From contig JAEYTY010000053.1 in NCBI GenBank assembly GCA_023433775.1, positions 1-5,281 of the forward strand: a stretch of DNA of 5,281 nucleotides, read 5' to 3'. The notes under the pieces are model-generated. The model saw nothing but the letters and a program-made list of their open reading frames with translations, ran no database searches and was not told the DNA's origin. A program made the position numbers and the translations under genes. Below are positions 3,972 through 5,281 of this stretch, one piece after another. The stretch's first letter is position 1; each line of letters opens with the position of its first letter. The stretch is from Pseudomonadota bacterium. GTDB lineage: Bacteria > Pseudomonadota > Alphaproteobacteria > Rhizobiales > Devosiaceae.

Positions 3972-5281
3972 TTGGCACAGCAGACTGTGACGAAAGAAGA
4001 TTTTGAATCGATGCTGCTCGACTCCTTTGTCGACAACGAACCCCTAGAGGGTGCGGTCGTAAAGGGCCGTGTTGTCGCCATTGAAAAGGATCTGGCGATC
4101 ATCGACGTCGGTCTCAAGACCGAAGGCCGCGTGGCCCTCAAGGAATTCGGCGCTGCCGGCCGTGACGGCACCATCACCGTTGGCTCGGAAGTGGAAGTCT
4201 ATGTCGATCGCGTTGAAAACGCTGTCGGCGAGGCCGTCCTCTCCCGCGAAAAGGCCCGCCGTGAAGAGAGCTGGGTCAAGCTCGAAGAGAAGTACAACGC
4301 CAATGAGCGCGTTGAAGGCACGATCTTCAACCAGGTCAAGGGTGGCTTCACCGTCGACCTCGAAGGCGCCGTAGCCTTCCTGCCTCGGAGCCAGGTGGAC
4401 ATCCGTCCGATCCGCGATATCGCCCCGCTGATGAATGTTCCGCAGCCTTTCCAGATCCTCAAGATGGACAAGCGCCGCGGCAATATCGTCGTGTCGCGCC
4501 GCGCCATTCTTGAGGAATCGCGCGCCGAACAGCGTTCGGAAATCGTCCAGCAGCTCGAAGAGGGCCAGGTTGTTGACGGCGTGGTCAAGAACATCACCGA
4601 TTACGGTGCGTTTGTTGACCTCGGCGGCATTGACGGCCTGCTGCACGTCACCGACATCGCATGGCGTCGTGTGAACCACCCGTCCGAAGTGCTGACGATC
4701 GGCGAGACCATCAAGGTCCAGATCGTTCGCATCAACCACGAGTCTCACCGTATCTCGCTCGGCATGAAGCAGCTTCAGGCCGATCCGTGGGATGGCATCG
4801 AAGCCAAGTACCCGATCGAGGCCAAGTTCACTGGCCGCGTGACCAACATCACCGATTACGGTGCATTCGTCGAACTGGAGCCGGGCATCGAAGGCCTGAT
4901 CCACGTTTCGGAAATGAGCTGGACCAAGAAGAACGTCCACCCCGGCAAGATCGTCGCCACTTCGCAGGAAGTGGAAGTCGTCGTGCTCGAGGTCGATCCG
5001 GACAAGCGCCGCATCTCGCTCGGTCTCAAGCAGACCCTGCAGAACCCGTGGGAAGCTTTCGCCGAGAAGAACCCGATCGGCTCCACCATCGAAGGCGAAG
5101 TCAAGAACAAGACCGAATTCGGCCTGTTCATCGGCCTCGAAGGCGATGTGGACGGCATGGTGCACCTGTCCGACCTCGACTGGCAGAAGTCGGGTGAAGT
5201 GGCGCTCGAGGACTACAACCGTGGCGACATGGTCAAGGCCAAGGTCCTCGACGTCGACGTCGAAAAGGAACGCATCTCGCT
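3972..5281 (+). CDS. rpsA: 30S ribosomal protein S1, N-terminal 436 residues (runs off the right edge)
   Basis: The frame is open from TTG at 3972 to the edge. S1 binds the small ribosomal subunit and unwinds or captures mRNA leaders for initiation. OB-fold S1 domains begin at about residues 27 (GAVVKGRVVAIEKDLAIIDV), 113 (RVEGTIFNQVKGGFTVDL), 198 (GQVVDGVVKNITDYGAFVDL), 284 (AKFTGRVTNITDYGAFVELE) and 370 (GSTIEGEVKNKTEFGLFIGL). The first two are the divergent ribosome-docking domains, and the later three show the canonical YGAFV/FGLFI RNA-binding face with HVTDIAW, HVSEMSW and HLSDLDW. Alphaproteobacterial S1 is usually about 560-570 residues with six domains, so one domain and the tail probably lie outside the window. 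The N-terminus LAQQTVTKEDFESMLLDSF supports the TTG start. The rare TTG start with a good ribosome-binding site may set expression. It follows cmk with a structured 186-base gap. Confidence 0.97.
   Translation, partial: MAQQTVTKEDFESMLLDSFVDNEPLEGAVVKGRVVAIEKDLAIIDVGLKTEGRVALKEFGAAGRDGTITVGSEVEVYVDRVENAVGEAVLSREKARREESWVKLEEKYNANERVEGTIFNQVKGGFTVDLEGAVAFLPRSQVDIRPIRDIAPLMNVPQPFQILKMDKRRGNIVVSRRAILEESRAEQRSEIVQQLEEGQVVDGVVKNITDYGAFVDLGGIDGLLHVTDIAWRRVNHPSEVLTIGETIKVQIVRINHESHRISLGMKQLQADPWDGIEAKYPIEAKFTGRVTNITDYGAFVELEPGIEGLIHVSEMSWTKKNVHPGKIVATSQEVEVVVLEVDPDKRRISLGLKQTLQNPWEAFAEKNPIGSTIEGEVKNKTEFGLFIGLEGDVDGMVHLSDLDWQKSGEVALEDYNRGDMVKAKVLDVDVEKERIS
4590..4864 (+). repeat. 20-base identical repeat within rpsA domains 3 and 4
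   Basis: The same 20 bases, encoding NITDYGA, occur at 4590-4609 and 4845-4864, 255 bases (85 codons) apart and in the same frame. They mark equivalent beta-strands of S1 domains 3 and 4. The bases beyond them differ at synonymous sites, so this reflects a conserved duplicated domain rather than a mobile repeat. Confidence 0.7.

Noticed and set aside
4044..5165. 373-codon minus-strand frame opposite rpsA
   Set aside because: It is long only because rpsA codon use avoids antisense stops; five S1 domains on the plus strand settle the coding strand.

Overview
The window most likely comes from an alphaproteobacterium of the order Hyphomicrobiales (Rhizobiales). The evidence is an FYDLN-acid (TIGR02300) gene next to a tRNA-Ala, the gene pair cmk-rpsA, a ribosomal protein S1 of alphaproteobacterial type, and GC-rich third codon positions. 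A Devosia-like genome is a plausible guess, but the sequence alone does not prove it.

Layout. Positions 1-489 (minus) hold the N-terminal 163 residues of a YcaQ-type winged-helix DNA glycosylase that runs off the left edge. It starts at a GTG and has a candidate promoter at 524-552. Divergent from it, 604-1935 (plus) encodes a complete secreted or periplasmic protein: signal peptide, von Willebrand A domain with an intact MIDAS, PAN/apple-like cysteine domain and C-terminal beta-sandwich. A strong GC hairpin lies just after its stop. Positions 1966-2186 (minus) carry a decayed GIY-YIG nuclease gene that is split between two frames and has no start or stop codon of its own. Next come tRNA-Ala(GGC) at 2275-2350 (minus), a short intergenic region with two plus-strand hairpins, one of them terminator-like, and the FYDLN-acid gene at 2504-2908 (minus). 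A 223-base divergent intergenic region with a 10-bp inverted repeat precedes cmk (3132-3785, plus). A 186-base gap with several hairpins leads to rpsA (3972 to the right edge, plus), which starts at TTG behind a good Shine-Dalgarno sequence.

How the genes relate. cmk and rpsA form the familiar nucleotide-kinase and ribosomal-S1 unit. aroA, often found just upstream of cmk in proteobacteria, is not between the FYDLN gene and cmk here. The FYDLN gene and the tRNA share a strand and may share transcription. The YcaQ and VWA genes are a divergent pair with no obvious functional link.

Most of the window is ordinary housekeeping sequence, and I see no complete undescribed multi-gene system. The points most worth a second look are the GIY-YIG relic, the orphan plus-strand hairpin and terminator pair between the tRNA and the FYDLN gene, the structured leader before rpsA, the cysteine-free FYDLN protein and the VWA-PAN architecture.
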